A DNA stretch of 64,000 nucleotides from Athripsodes cinereus. Taxonomy: Eukaryota; Arthropoda; Insecta; Trichoptera; Leptoceridae. Positions 1-11,622 of the stretch are shown piece by piece. The stretch lies in NCBI GenBank assembly GCA_947579605.1, contig OX388321.1, positions 13,295,427 through 13,359,426 of the forward strand, read 5' to 3'. Below the pieces are notes generated by a model. It made no database searches and was not told the origin of the DNA. It saw only the letters and a program-made list of their open reading frames with translations. Each line of letters starts with the position of its first letter. Positions within the stretch are counted from its first letter, which is position 1. The translations under genes were made by a program, and so were the position numbers.

Positions 1-282
1 TTCATTATCAAAATCATTTCACGTATATGTAAAAAATATGTACGTGATTGATAGTTAGCCAAAAATAATCACCCGTTTTTGACGAAAAAGTGTTATTCCA
101 CGTGGACGATATTTTCTGCAGTGCAACGTCCTTTATTTCTTTAGGTTTTATTGAAGATTCAAGATATTTTGGGAAAATAGGTGATCGTACTTATATCTTA
201 CAATGTTGTAGATACAAGAATAACCTACATACAAAATGAACACTTATTCACAGTCTAAGTATACCTACATCTTTTAATAAGG

Positions 283-527
283 CGGCCGGTGTGGCGCGGA
301 GGCTAACGCATTTGCCTTTGAGTCACGAGGTCCCGGGTTCGATTCCCGGTCAGGGCAAAATGAAGAATGGCCTTTTTCAAATTGTCCTGGGTCTGGGTGT
401 TACATATATATGTATTCAGTGCATTGTATGTATATGTATCTTCGTGTTAGGATCCATAATGCAAGATTCATATCTTAGTTTGGGACTAGCTCGGTCTGTG
501 TGAATTGTCCATACATGTTATGTTATG
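283..527 (+). repeat. SINE-B, tRNA-headed, full-length copy
   Basis: The head (about 283-355) has a tRNA-like A box and a perfect B box (gggttcgattcccgg, a closed T-arm). The acceptor stem does not pair, so it is a SINE head rather than a tRNA gene. The body ends with a 3' segment (from about 440) that recurs alone at 4803, 22871, 23728, 42867 and 55583. The end is a short (atgtt)n run. Confidence 0.8.
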
Positions 528-829
528 TTAGGTAATGAAAATTATAATAAAAAATACTAAAAAATTATAATAATATAAATAAAGTAACGCTGATAATTAT
601 TACGACACTAAGAATTTCATTATATTTAATTTGAATGTATACCTTTTATGTAATTGTTTGTAATCAATGTAGGTACAGTAAAGAATGAATTAATAAAAAA
701 AATAAGAATTTCGTGGGAATAGGTAACACAATTTTTGTAAAAAGCTACCATCAATTGAGGTTTCTTTTCTCCCTGTATTCTCCAGATGAAGTTTGAATTG
801 TAAACGAAGAATGTTGTTCTTCATTGGCG

Positions 830-1028
830 GCGTCCAGATAGTAGGATGCGAACGTCAATCAATCATCAACGATTCGGAGCATTCTCCGAAGAAATATTTG
901 AATGAATGCGTTTGTTTCCCGTCCTTATACGGGTTACGAAGGCATTCATTCAAATATTTCTTCGAAAAATGCTCCGAATCGTTGAAGATTGATGATTGAT
1001 TGACGTTCGCATCCTACTATCTGGACGC
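830..1028. mobile_element. Foldback (snapback) MITE, 199 bp
   Basis: Two ~80-bp arms (about 830-909 and 942-1028) are near-perfect reverse complements around a ~30-bp spacer, starting gcgtccagatagtagg and ending with its complement. No clear target-site duplication. Confidence 0.8.
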
Positions 1029-1409
1029 ACCCATTGTATAATATGTAAAGAATAAATCTTGTGAATGTTACAAATTATGCAGATGAGTTGATAATAATAA
1101 TATGTAAATTTAGGTATCGATTGTATTTAGAGTGATCTTAATTTTTGACATATTTTTTTATTAACTTGACCTAGTGGGCCCACGATTTTTAATTTGGTTA
1201 GATTATTTGGCACATTGGACCAGATAAAAGTGTAACATAATGGAATCAAGGTGAATCGATAATATGATTTAAGTATCATTAATTAAAAGAAATATAAAAC
1301 ATTTCAATATCAATTTGTGTAGAAAAGTTCAACAAGAGAAACACAAAGCGTTAATTTTTAATACTACCTATTTATTTTCTATATGCATAGGTTGTTACCA
1401 CTGAAATTG

Positions 1410-1815
1410 CATTGAGAAAAATACTAACCAAATTTCACGACGAATCATTGGTATGTACTATCAGCAAACAAATCGTTGGTAAATTTACCAATGATTTGTT
1501 TGCGAAAAGTTAATATTATAGATTCGTACTAATGAATCGTTTGTACTATTACTACTACTACTATACCACAAGTGGGGTAACCAGCAGACCAGCTGCATGT
1601 AAGAAACATGCAAGCTGTCCTCTTCGTGCCAGTATAAAATTAAGACATTCAGGATGGGTGGCAAACCTCATCGCTGAATTTAAGATGTACAATGTCTTAA
1701 TTTTTTCGAACACCTGCCTTTTACAGTACATCGTTTGTACTATCTCTGGTCCTAATCTGATAGTACCTACCTAGCAATGATTCGTTGTGAAATTTCGTTA
1801 GTATTTTTCTGAGTG
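1410..1815. mobile_element. MITE with ~50-bp inverted ends, interrupted by a SINE
   Basis: Left end 1410-1462 and right end 1757-1815 are inverted copies (core gagaaaaatactaac...acgaatcattg). The interior holds a 40-bp near-perfect palindrome at 1464-1503. A SINE-A with 14-bp duplication sits inside. Without it the element would be about 210 bp. Confidence 0.75.
1550..1729 (-). repeat. SINE-A copy with perfect 14-bp target-site duplication
   Basis: 5'-truncated copy in antisense orientation; its microsatellite tail (TACTAC) is at the left. The 14-mer atcgtttgtactat flanks it exactly at 1536-1549 and 1730-1743, showing retrotransposition into the MITE at 1410-1815. Confidence 0.88.
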
Positions 1816-3500
1816 TGCTGTGGAAAGAATTAAGCTTCACTTAGAGCATAATCAACACGAATGCAAAATTTTTGTTCATTTTTCAATACAATATAATTAT
1901 TATGTCACTGATAATTTAGATGTTGGTATGTTTTAAAATTTCGTACAAAACAATTTATAGGTTATTGTTGTGAATGGAAGTAGGCATTTAAAGAAATTCT
2001 TACAGTAGATCTCCCAAGATATTTTATAATAAGATCTATCATTATACATAATGTTGCGATTCCCCTATATTTGATTTAATGTCAAGATAATGATAACAAT
2101 ATGTGGTTGGTGCTTGATCTTTATTAATTAAGTACCTACATGTTGTAATTAACCTGGTCATGATGGCGTGCATTTCGCGTGTTACACATTTTATACCGTA
2201 TTTATCATAATCTAGTTCATTCACTTATAATAAAAAATACAATTTTTCATTAAGGTTCTTCATCATTCTTCTTATTTTATTTCATGGCAATATACCCACA
2301 ATCGAGTGGTGAAGTATGAAATAGAATTATTAACTCGTTCACAATTTTGATTTTCGTATAGGTAAGTATGTACATACCTACACGAGTTTCTGCTATTGAA
2401 TTTGCACAAATCTCTTCAATCGATACATTTCCATAAAATAATTTCTCCTCTGAGACTGGATTGGTTTTCCGTCCATGTTTTTTTTTAACAATGACCATAA
2501 TATATCCCTCACTTTCTATACAGTTATAAAAAGGGAAAAATAATATTGAAAACATACCTTCAGTTACTCTAAAAAAACAGCAGGAGCAATTTACCCGGCT
2601 ATGTCTCTCTGAATTTCTAATTTCAAAACAATTTTATCAATTGCAAGCCTCATTCACTTATAAGAAAAAATATTTGATCGTGCAAATTATGTACCTATCC
2701 TATAAAAATATATATTTGTAAAATCTCGGGGTGCCACACTTTTATTACATAGTATATACTATGTAATATTATTTTGTTTCATCTCTTAGTGTATAATATA
2801 TCAGTGTACTATGTAATATTGCTAATGATAAAGCCGCTTATTTGGTGCGTACTGCCTACCTAAACATGTAATGTAAAGTCTGGGATAGGGTCAGGGGTCG
2901 CGAACACAGATCTGATATACCTAACTATATCTAATATCGTCGTCTCGTACTCACCTATACCTAGCTACTGTCTATCTCTCAAACCATGTACACATCTGTA
3001 CGTCGGGGAGAAACTATATACATAATGTTAAGAGAGATATCATTTTCATTATAGCTATTCGAAGTTTTTACAACGTAATTAAATTTACTTACACATGTTT
3101 GCTTACACGAAATTATCGTCAAAGATGATCGTGCGGGTCATTAATATTTAACATTGATCCAACATTCATCGTTGAAATGCAAATGATATCGAGTAAAATT
3201 TGCTTTTCCAAAAATTATCGTCATTTTTTATCTATGGATATTGCAAAATCTAATGCGTTTTTAACATGGATGAATCATTAAAAAATGCGTACATAACGAG
3301 GACATCAACACTGTATACGATTTGTAATTTCCCTTTGACATACTACATAATATAAATATGATTAAGAATGAGTTTGTGTGTATGTGTATTAATGTGATGA
3401 TAATAAAAATACATACCACCATTTACATGTACTCGTATAAATGTTGTCAGTTACAACTTTTCTTAATTTTTTCTTAGTAAAAAAATAAGTCTCTCACTGT
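1816..3500. other. Intergenic, no gene seen
   Basis: AT-rich sequence without coding signal. It holds a perfect 24-bp palindrome at 2744-2767 (attacatagtat and complement). The short open frames on the minus strand match nothing I recognise. Confidence 0.4.
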
Positions 3501-3504
3501 TTTC

Positions 3505-3700
3505 TGAACGAATGAGCGTCCTGTAAAATGCAGGCGTTCGTAATATATCATGTTTATGACATATAATATTTTAACTTCAGCGATGAAGTACGCCACTCAT
3601 CCCGGAATTATTTTATTGGCACGATGAGGATGTTTTACAAGTTTACTATAAGTAGTTAGGTCGCGCTGGTTTGCGTACTGTCAGAAAGGGCGTCATGGTA
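3505..3700 (+). repeat. SINE-A copy, diverged
   Basis: Recognisable SINE-A blocks in order: cctgtaaaatgcaggcgttcg, the tcagcgatgaagtacgccactcatcc core, and the 3' tail region gggcgtcatggta. Heavily mutated, so old. Confidence 0.65.
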
Positions 3701-3839
3701 TTTATTTATTTATTCATAACGAGTTACACACTTCAGGCAACACATTGAATGTGTGAATTTGTACGAATATAGTAAGTATAAGTAACAATAAGTGATTAAT
3801 TTAATACAATTTTCATATACAATTGGCGATATGGAATTC

Positions 3840-3895
3840 CCCAGAGTTTTGCGCTATCCCCCGGGTGGACGGTGGGTCTCCTTCACACAAAATTA
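3840..3895 (-). repeat. SINE-C fragment
   Basis: On the minus strand it reads gaaggagacccaccgtcca, close to a segment at 17688-17706 in the tRNA-headed SINE-C. Fragment only. Confidence 0.4.
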
Positions 3896-3899
3896 ACAT

Positions 3900-4610
3900 T
3901 CTCTATTATCTGAAAAAGAGTTCTTGGTTCACAGATGTCCCCAGCTGAATAAAATCTTACAATCTTTATATTTAGGTAAGTTATGACTTACATTTTATGC
4001 ATGTAATGTACTTACTATAAAACATGTACTATACTGTGTACGCATAAGGTCAACGACCTCACCTACATGATTTTTATATCAAATATTTTATCCTGCGAAC
4101 ATTTTTGATAATATTTTTATCTTTAAGTATACAAGGAGTATTTACTTATTCATTTACATACATTTAATATTAGTACATTATGATTAAGAATCACATCGCA
4201 TGTACCTACTTAAAATAAATATATTGTATCTAATTTTATATTCAATTGATAGTTGTTTATTCCCATGGAGTTCCAGGGACATAATAGGTCTCTTACTATA
4301 TTCTATAATTTTTAGAATGTCTTGTTCAAGGCGGCGGGTATTCGAAAAAAAAATATCTATTCAGCGATAAATTCAGTTGTCCTTACAGGATTTTTTACTT
4401 TATAATTCAACGAAAAGGACGATCTTTCTGTTCATTAGATATGACATTGAGTTCGCTGACTGCCCCTCAAGTGTAGCATACAAGATTGAATGTCAGATCC
4501 ATTGCAGATCTATCTTTGTACTTTATTATTTGTCATTCATACTGAAGTGTTTATATTATTTCAAAATGTTCATCTCCCTTTATCTTTGTTTCCTCATGAT
4601 AAAATCATAA
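3900..4610. other. Intergenic, no gene seen
   Basis: AT-rich. The open frame at 4377-4610 lacks homology, splice signals or compositional support. Confidence 0.4.
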
Positions 4611-4615
4611 CATAC

Positions 4616-4789
4616 CAGCAGCCGTAGTCAAAACACATTTTATCGTTATGTAGTCGTTCGACTATAGACGACTTTGCGAGAAAGCATCAATTTCGTAGCT
4701 AAAATATACTACATTGATACTTTCTCGCAGTGGCCTATAATAGTTGAACGACTACATAACGCTAAAATGTGTTTTGACTAATGCTGCTG
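4616..4789. mobile_element. Foldback MITE, 174 bp
   Basis: Ends CAGCAG...CTGCTG; the arms (about 4616-4698 and 4708-4789) are near-complete reverse complements. It is flanked on both sides by TAC (4613-4615 and 4790-4792), a possible 3-bp duplication. Confidence 0.75.
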
Positions 4790-4802
4790 TACTATAATAT
4801 CG

Positions 4803-4900
4803 ACAATTCACACAAATTTAATGAGTTTTAAACTAAGACACGAATCTAGTATTATGGGTACTAAACACAACGATACACATCTATATACAACGCACCCATC
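4803..4900 (-). repeat. SINE-B 3' fragment
   Basis: Reverse complement of the SINE-B 3' part (gattcgtgtcttagttt... and the tacccataat block). 5'-truncated and diverged. Confidence 0.65.
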
Positions 4901-5234
4901 AAATACATATAGGTATGTACATGTAAAAAAGTTTTTTTAAATTTTCGTTATGATTATGGTGCATTTGTTCTTCGGTATTTGCGGATTTTGGACATGCATA
5001 CCACGTTTCAAAGTAAAGGCATACTCGTACAGTGCTATATCTGCTGCCATTGTGCATTGTGTGCAATGTTGTGGGATAATGCGTATTATTTCCATGGAAC
5101 ATGATACTTCTTTGGGTATTTACGAGTACATATCAAGTACTATTAGGTATATCATGTCATATTATAATAATGATTCATCTAGTCTTGCACACGTTATATC
5201 ACTTGGGCTTGGAAGGTCGTGGGTATTTAGTATA

Positions 5235-5720
5235 ATCCACACATAAATATTCTAATGCGTTCGTATGTATGTTCGTATGTCCTTAATGGACTCTGAAATA
5301 AGGAAAGACAGAAGTAAAATAATACACTCTATACGAGGTCTCATATCCTGGGCACGTTCAAGGCCAAAAACATTTAAAATATCTTATGTATTGATAAAGA
5401 TATTATAATAATAAAATTTGTATGGATAAATCTATGAAAGTTTTTGTAAGTAGCAATATTCATAGTCGAACATTTTTCAGTGTACTGAATTAATTTCACA
5501 ATGGATGTAACGAGAAATACATCAGTACTGAAACTAAACATATGGGGATTATTTTGGTTATAAATTATTGTGTTTGGTTATGATAAAAACTCCTGAATTA
5601 TGCGAGTTAAAATTGCATATTTTTGACATCTTGGGCTAATTTCATAATGGCCGACATGAATGACATAGAATCCAATACATTAATATTTTGGTTGGTACAT
5701 CGGTTCATTAGTTTGTTTGT
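5235..5720 (+). repeat. ~485-bp direct duplication, copy 1
   Basis: Starts atccacacataaatattcta and is nearly identical to 6012-6497, offset 777 bp, apart from a short extra tatgtatgttcg-type run. No coding content. Confidence 0.85.
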
Positions 5721-6011
5721 TTTTTGACTTTTATGTCCTCTTTACGATATGTCTCATCCAGTATGCGAGCTGAAAACATTTAATAAGTATTCTTTTTATA
5801 AAGATTGAATTTATAAATCATGATGTATCAACAATCTTTTGTTGATGTTTTGTAAAATCACAAAAATCTCATATTATCTACAACAATCGACAATATGTGT
5901 TCTTATTTTATTGTAGGATATTCTTAGTTTCTTCTTATTTCTAAATATAGTTATCTGTTATATCAAACACAGAGAATTTAGAAAGATTTATCATATCAAA
6001 TGAAATGTATC

Positions 6012-6497
6012 ATCCACACATAAATATTCTAAAGCGTTCGTTAGTTCGTATGTCCTCAATGGACTCTGAAATAAGGAAAGACAGAAGTAAAATAATACAC
6101 TCTATACGAGGTCTCATCTCCTGGGCACGTTCAAGGCCAAAAACATTTAAAATATCTTATGTATTGATAAAGAAATTATAATAATAAAATTTGTATGGAA
6201 AAATCTATGAAAGTTTTTGTAAGTAGCAATATTCATGGTCGAACATTTTTCAATGTACTGAATTAATTTCACAATGGATGTAACGAGAAATACATCAGTA
6301 CTGAAACTAAACATTTGGGGATTATTTTGGTTATAAATTATTGTGTTTGGTTATGATAAAAACTCCTGAATTATGCGAGTTAAAATTGCATATTTTTGAC
6401 ATCTTGAGCTAATTTCATATTGGCCGACATGAATGACATAGAATCCAATACATTAATATTTAGGTTGGTACATTGGTTCATTTGTTTGTTTGTTTTG
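6012..6497 (+). repeat. ~485-bp direct duplication, copy 2
   Basis: Second copy of 5235-5720. Few differences are visible, suggesting a recent duplication or homogenisation. It is followed directly by 169-bp tandem units. Confidence 0.85.
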
Positions 6498-6499
6498 TG

Positions 6500-6912
6500 A
6501 TTTGTATGTTCTTATCTTATTGTAAGATGTTTAGTGTTTTTCAAAATATAGTTATCTGTAATATCAAAAACATAGAATTATTAATTCAGTGATATTTCAA
6601 TGTTCTTTTGTCGATGTATGCTAAACTTCAAAATCTTAAAAAATCTTATATATCTACAACGATACTATTAATACGTCTTCTTATTTTATTGTAAGATGTT
6701 TAGAGTTTTTCAAAATATAGTTATCTGTTATATCAAAAACATAGAATTATTAATTCAGTGATACTTCAATGTTCTATTGTCGAAGTATGCTAAACTCCAA
6801 AATCTAAAAAAATCTTATATATCGACAACGATACTATTAATACATGTTTTTATTTTATTGTAAGATATTCAGAGTTCCTTTTTATTTCAAAATATAGTTA
6901 TCTGTTTTATCA
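6500..6912 (+). repeat. 169-bp tandem repeat, about 2.4 units
   Basis: The block ttgtaagatgtttag recurs at 6521, 6690 and, diverged, at 6859, exactly 169 bp apart. A more diverged unit lies at about 5820-5990, so the whole 5235-6912 region is a nested duplication series. Confidence 0.8.
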
Positions 6913-7510
6913 AAAACTGGGATCCAACTCAAATACAATGGCATGAAATATATCATTTTTAATCATCTCATGTGCCTCATTTTTCTCATTTTTAATTAAC
7001 CCATAGATAACATAAGTAAACTTGCATTTAACATAATACGGTGATAATTTAAGTAGGCACTTTTGTAATATATTACCACATATTATGCCTCCATCTATTT
7101 GTTTCATTAGAAGTATTTCATTTATTCAAAACAAGCATCTAAAAACATGAGATTTTCAAAGTTTAGATATTAAGATATTGGCTATTGATAAAGTAAATTG
7201 TTAGAATTGCATACCAGCTTTATAATTCCGTTTTAAGGCAATGTCTCACTCCAAAAATAAAATTGTAGCTAAATATAAAACGTCATTTGTGTAACATCTA
7301 TTTTAGGAATATAATTACATTTCAAATAAAGAATTATGACCGCGATTTGTAATTTCACATAATAAAATTATTATTGTTTGGTTTGCGGTATTTTTAAATT
7401 TCACTGGGGTATTCTAAATTCAAAATAATTATAGAATATTATACGTTCTAAATGCAAACATCTCAAAACTGTCATATAAGTGCCACAAATGTCAAAATCC
7501 AACGCTTTAT
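6913..7510. other. Intergenic, no gene seen
   Basis: AT-rich sequence with no recognisable gene or repeat. The minus-strand open frame 6910-7107 has no support. Confidence 0.35.
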
Positions 7511-7630
7511 CTGGGAGGCGTTCAGGGTAACATAAATATCGCTCGATGTTCAGTGACCTGAGCGACCATGAAGTTGCAATGAGTGGTGAATGGCACCCCG
7601 GATAATCGTGAACAACTTTGAGCGTTTTTA

Positions 7631-7699
7631 TATTATTATTATTATTTGGATGATTTGTAAAGCGCCGTTTTGTGAAAAAAAATCCACCTCAAGGGCGCT
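7631..7699 (-). mobile_element. Short 3' end of non-LTR retrotransposon (same family as 13395-13979)
   Basis: On the minus strand: gcgcccttgaggtggatttt, then aaacggcgctttacaaatca and an (AAT)n tail. It matches the 3' UTR of the LINE at 13395-13979 and the copy at 16014-16088. Extreme 5' truncation. Confidence 0.75.
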
Positions 7700-7956
7700 C
7701 ACATCCCAAATGTCATCGTACTGGCGCCATTTTCGTAAGATTCATTCGCGGTAGTGCGTCATGCTTTACTTGATTACGTTTTTAATTTGAATAGTTAAAT
7801 TGGCTTTGCTTTAAGAATGTTTTTAGGATAATGCATATTTAAACAAACCGTAAAAAATAAATTATTCACTAAAATCTGCACTAACTATTTTAATTTCTCT
7901 TTCATTTCACTTCTTGAACTAAAAAAATATGATTTTCTGTTTTGAAAAATTATATA

Positions 7957-8447
7957 CCGACACTTATGTTTGCAAGCGAAACTTGGACGTGGTTGAAAAA
8001 GGATGAGAGTGGAATAAATGCTGTAGAGATGCGTTCACTGAGAAGAATGGTTGGTAAAACGTTGCGAGATAGAGTGAAGAATGAGGATATCAGGAGAATG
8101 AGCGGATGTGAGAGGAGTGTTGTGAACAGAATGCGTGTAAACAAGTTGAGATGGTTTGGACATGTTGAGCGAATGCAAGATGAAAGGATGACGAAGAGGA
8201 TGTATTTATCTGAAAGAAGGGGTGTGAGAAAGCGCGGACGTCCAAGAGCCACGTGGCTTGATCACGTGGACCAAATTCTTAAGGACGGACGCGTGCTGAG
8301 TAAGAGAAATCAGCGTGCATGTATGAGAAACTGGATGAATGTAGAGGAAGCGAAAGAAGTATGTAAGGATAGATCTATATGGCGTTCCGTTCTCTCTGCC
8401 TACCCCTCCTGGGACATGGCGTGAGGGTATAGTATAGTAGTAGTAGT
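7957..8447 (+). mobile_element. 5'-truncated LINE with intact C-terminal reading frame; SINE-A partner family
   Basis: Encodes the end of a non-LTR reverse transcriptase: PTLMFASETWTWLKK, then RVNKLRWFGHVERMQDER, RKRGRPRATWLDHVDQIL and KEVCKDRSIWRSVLSAYP, stopping at 8424. The 3' end reads tacccctcctgggacatggc, gtgagggtatagta, then (TAG)n. aattatata at 7948-7956 and 8448-8456 is a candidate 9-bp target-site duplication. Clade not assigned. No polymerase catalytic motif remains. Confidence 0.85.
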
Positions 8448-8689
8448 AATTATATAAGACAAGAATACACCATAATTACGATTAACTTCGCAATTGTTTT
8501 GGCAACCGTCATCACTCAAACGTCAAGGTAACTGTCAGAGTGATAATCATCTTGCTATGATTTCGGTAGATCACCCGACGACATGCCTGAACGCAACAGT
8601 GCGAGTCGTCGGGTGACTCGCTCCGGGCGCGTGAACGGATAGAGCGTCGTCGAGTGATCACTCGGTGACTGTTTGAACGCCTCCCTGGG

Positions 8690-9045
8690 TTGCTAGAAAA
8701 TAAATGTTGCCAGAAAATTGGTTATTGGTTATGGTTATTAATCTTTACTTTATTATGGTTTTATGAGTATTCGTTACTTTAAAATCAGTACCTGAAAAAT
8801 AAATAATTGTTATTGATAATACATATCACACCAACATCAGTAGATTGGATTGCAGATTCTATTTAAAATAAGTTTTTGGTATATCCTACATTGAATCCGT
8901 TTGGTAATACGTGCTTATTTATGCATGATTTTGGCACGCATAGAGCAGATTATTATTATGACATATAGCTATTTTGGTGCTAAATAGATCTTAGACTTAA
9001 AGCATAATACTCAAGGTGTAACTAGACGTTAAATTAGCTGACTGA
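8690..9045. other. Intergenic, no gene seen
   Basis: AT-rich, no recognisable element. Confidence 0.35.
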
Positions 9046-9245
9046 AACATAATAATTTAGATTTGTAGACTGTAACTAGAAGTCAATTTTGTACACCGTA
9101 AATATATTTCAAATTTCCAATCTGTAAACGCCAATTAATGTTTGAGGAAAATGTTTGGTTGCTCCCGGTGAATAATAATTAATATGCTTAGTTGTTACCG
9201 GTACTTAATCCTTTTTAATTAAATGACATAACATCTGATTATCTA
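9046..9245 (+). repeat. Diverged direct repeat, copy 1
   Basis: Shares the order of blocks tgtagactg-aaccagaagtcaa, tgtttgagga, ggttgttacc, aaacatctga with 9675-9925. Unclassified; perhaps one old element hit twice. Confidence 0.55.
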
Positions 9246-9674
9246 AAGGAGCGCTCACATTTGTTCACTTCCAGTGATCACTCTGGATGATCCTCCAAAA
9301 TAAAAAGGTGTGAACAGGCGTTTCATCAATAGTCAATCGTTTCATCAATCACTAGCGATTCCGGATGAAACCGATTACTACCCGACATAATGTTGACGAA
9401 AGGTCCTTTCACTGAAACGACCATAAACAAGTTTTATCCTTTAATTTGTCTTATTCTCTATGAATTTGTATTGAAAGTCAGAATCGTGTACCAAATTATC
9501 ATACTTTCGTGAATTTTATTCATTTGATTTAAATTTTATTAAGTGCTATTTTTCATTTATTTTTACGACGTCAAACTACATACAACATGACCGTGAGTGT
9601 CGGATGGCAGTGAATGTATAGGATGAACAAATGTGAATAGGTGAAGCAATGTGAATGCTACTTTAGTATTACAA

Positions 9675-9925
9675 ACTGAAAAAAATGTAGACTGAAACCA
9701 GAAGTCAAATTTGCACACAGTTACTGGATGTTAAATTTCCAACATCCAGTAACTGTAAAACGACAATTCATGTTTGAGGAGGTCGTTTGGTTGTTACCAT
9801 AGAATAATAAACATACTTTGATGTTATTGGTAGTTATTTTTTTTTATAAAAGATATACCTATCTGGGTTTTGTTATTTTTTTTATTTTTTAATCTAATGA
9901 CAAAACATCTGAATATCTAAGTAAC
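9675..9925 (+). repeat. Diverged direct repeat, copy 2, with hairpin and SINE-D scrap
   Basis: Second copy of 9046-9245. It contains a perfect hairpin agttactggatgtt/aacatccagtaact (9719-9755) and near 9846-9880 a piece resembling the SINE-D 3' end (gatatacctatctgggttttg). Confidence 0.55.
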
Positions 9926-10319
9926 TGAAAATAAAAACTTAAAATACCAATTCAAATGTGGGAAATTTTATTTAACTATGTTGGTAGGTAACCAACCAAT
10001 TATTATTATTTTTTCTCAAAATAGAGCATTTACCCGTTTTTTTTCTGTTATAGGCATTTCCTAATTTTTTACTTAAATAAGGGGATGTGGGTTTTAAACA
10101 CTGAGTTTTTAAATTGGGAAGAGGTTAAAGTACCTACTTTTTTTCAGGTAGGCACCTACTAATATTGACGTGTGTGATTACAAACTTCATGTTTTGAAAT
10201 TGGGAAGAAATTTTTTTATATAGGTTTTGCACTTTTTATTTACTTAATCAGTTTTACGTAGTTAGTGCTTACTTCACTTTTTTCAATAAGATTGTGTAGT
10301 TTTAACACATTTATTTGGA
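9926..10319. other. Intergenic, no gene seen
   Basis: AT-rich. Nothing recognised. Confidence 0.35.
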
Positions 10320-10366
10320 TGATTATCTGTTTTTAAACCCGAGCGATGCCGGGTTATAAAAGCTAG
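10320..10366 (+). mobile_element. Helitron 3' end
   Basis: Hairpin aacccg...cgggtt followed by ataaaag and CTAG, then T: the standard Helitron terminus. The 5' end was not located. Confidence 0.55.
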
Positions 10367-10980
10367 TACTTAATAGATGTCATAGGTGTAGTAAATGACT
10401 TTTCAGAATAGAATATACTGTATTAATGTGTAGGCATTCCTTTATAGTAGAATTATTGAATATTTTAAAGCGTAGACTAACTAATAATGCATTTCTGTAA
10501 ATTATGTCGTTCGGATCTTTTGACAGATGATTTAATGTGCAATAAAATGGAAGAATCCCTAAAGTGAAATCTTCTGCAACATGCACTTATATAAAACAAA
10601 TTATTATCCAAAGATACTACGATAATACAAATGTTCGGTTGATCCATGAAACTTCTCATTTATTATGTTAATAGAAATGAGATATTGATACCAAATTATT
10701 CGTCTCGTCGGTCTACATCAGCCGATGAAATAATCTATGCGCCGAGATATCCACGGAAAAAGTTATAGGGAGAAATTAAACAGGTATCTTACGTGTTGCT
10801 TTTTCTTTGACAATAATTTGTGAAAACTCAAATCTACTTAAAAAATTAATCTGTGAAATTTTTACTGAACGAACACAGAATATGTTTTTTTTTGTCCCGT
10901 GTAAAATCTTGATAAATGCATATAGGATGTCTCATGAATCCACCTACGAAATATGAATTTATTGTGTCCGTGTTTTGACT
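10367..10980. other. Intergenic, no gene seen
   Basis: AT-rich. Two overlapping minus-strand frames (10380-10659) have no homology that I can recognise. Confidence 0.35.
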
Positions 10981-10984
10981 TGAC

Positions 10985-11110
10985 TTGACGAGCGATGTGA
11001 TATGCCACTCATCCTAATTTTTAATGGTACAGAAAGGAATTTCACGCAAGTTTTTTTCATTCAATAGTCAGCTGGCTATTCCACTGGTGGCAAAGGTCGT
11101 GATGGTATGA
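10985..11110 (+). repeat. SINE-A fragment
   Basis: Contains gcgatgtgatatgccactcatcct, a cagctggctattccactggtgg block and the tail gtcgtgatggtatgaatg. 5' half lost. Confidence 0.6.
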
Positions 11111-11496
11111 ATGAAATGAAAATTGAATGGCTTCTTGACTATGCCTATCAAGACTGCTCGTATTATAATACGGGTAATTTCTTTGTGGATATATTTTATT
11201 GCTTATGTATAAAATATATAATTTACTAAATAGCTCTCTGAACACGGTGACAATGTATTTATTATGAAGCACATTATGTTTAATTTACTGATATCATAAA
11301 TATGCATAAATATCGTAGATACATAGTGCATTATATTGGATACGTATGTTTATTTTATTACCATAGTTCATAATAAACACTACATATCTGCGTGGTTTAA
11401 TACTTATTATCTTGTCCTTTTTAGAACAAAAGGGTCAGTATGGTTATGTCACTCGGTAGATGACTATTTGTGATGATAATAAAAGTAAATTAAGGT

Positions 11497-11622
11497 AGGC
11501 CCTCCATCTTGAATCTCTTGACTTTTATTGACATAGAGAGAACGACTTGTATGTTAATGGTTATGGTTTGCGATTAGTCCGCTGACTACTCCATTTGCGA
11601 GAAATGTTGTGATGATATGAAT
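11497..11622 (+). repeat. SINE-A fragment
   Basis: Diverged: gaatctcttgac, agagagaacgacttgtatgtt, gtccgctgactactccatttg and the tail gttgtgatgatatgaatg, in SINE-A order. Confidence 0.55.

Larger units (their letters stand above)
7513..8685. mobile_element. Possible DNA-transposon remnant hosting LINE insertions
   Basis: gggaggcgttca at 7513-7524 is exactly inverted at 8674-8685. Near the right end, tcacccgacgac (8574-8585) and its complement (8607-8618) form another hairpin. LINE pieces at 7631-7699 and 7957-8447 lie inside. No transposase is seen, and the 12-bp match could be chance. Confidence 0.35.

Noticed and set aside
283..360. Possible tRNA gene (A and B boxes, closed T-arm)
   Set aside because: The acceptor stem ends do not pair, no anticodon arm is convincing, and the sequence runs on into a body and tail seen elsewhere. 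It is a SINE head.
2277..2555. 92-codon open frame on the minus strand
   Set aside because: A lysine-rich middle part looks protein-like, but I see no homology or splice structure.
9241..9680. Transposon with inverted ends (ctcacatttgttcac / gatgaacaaatgtgaa)
   Set aside because: The match is short and interrupted, and the region is better described as part of the diverged direct repeats on either side.
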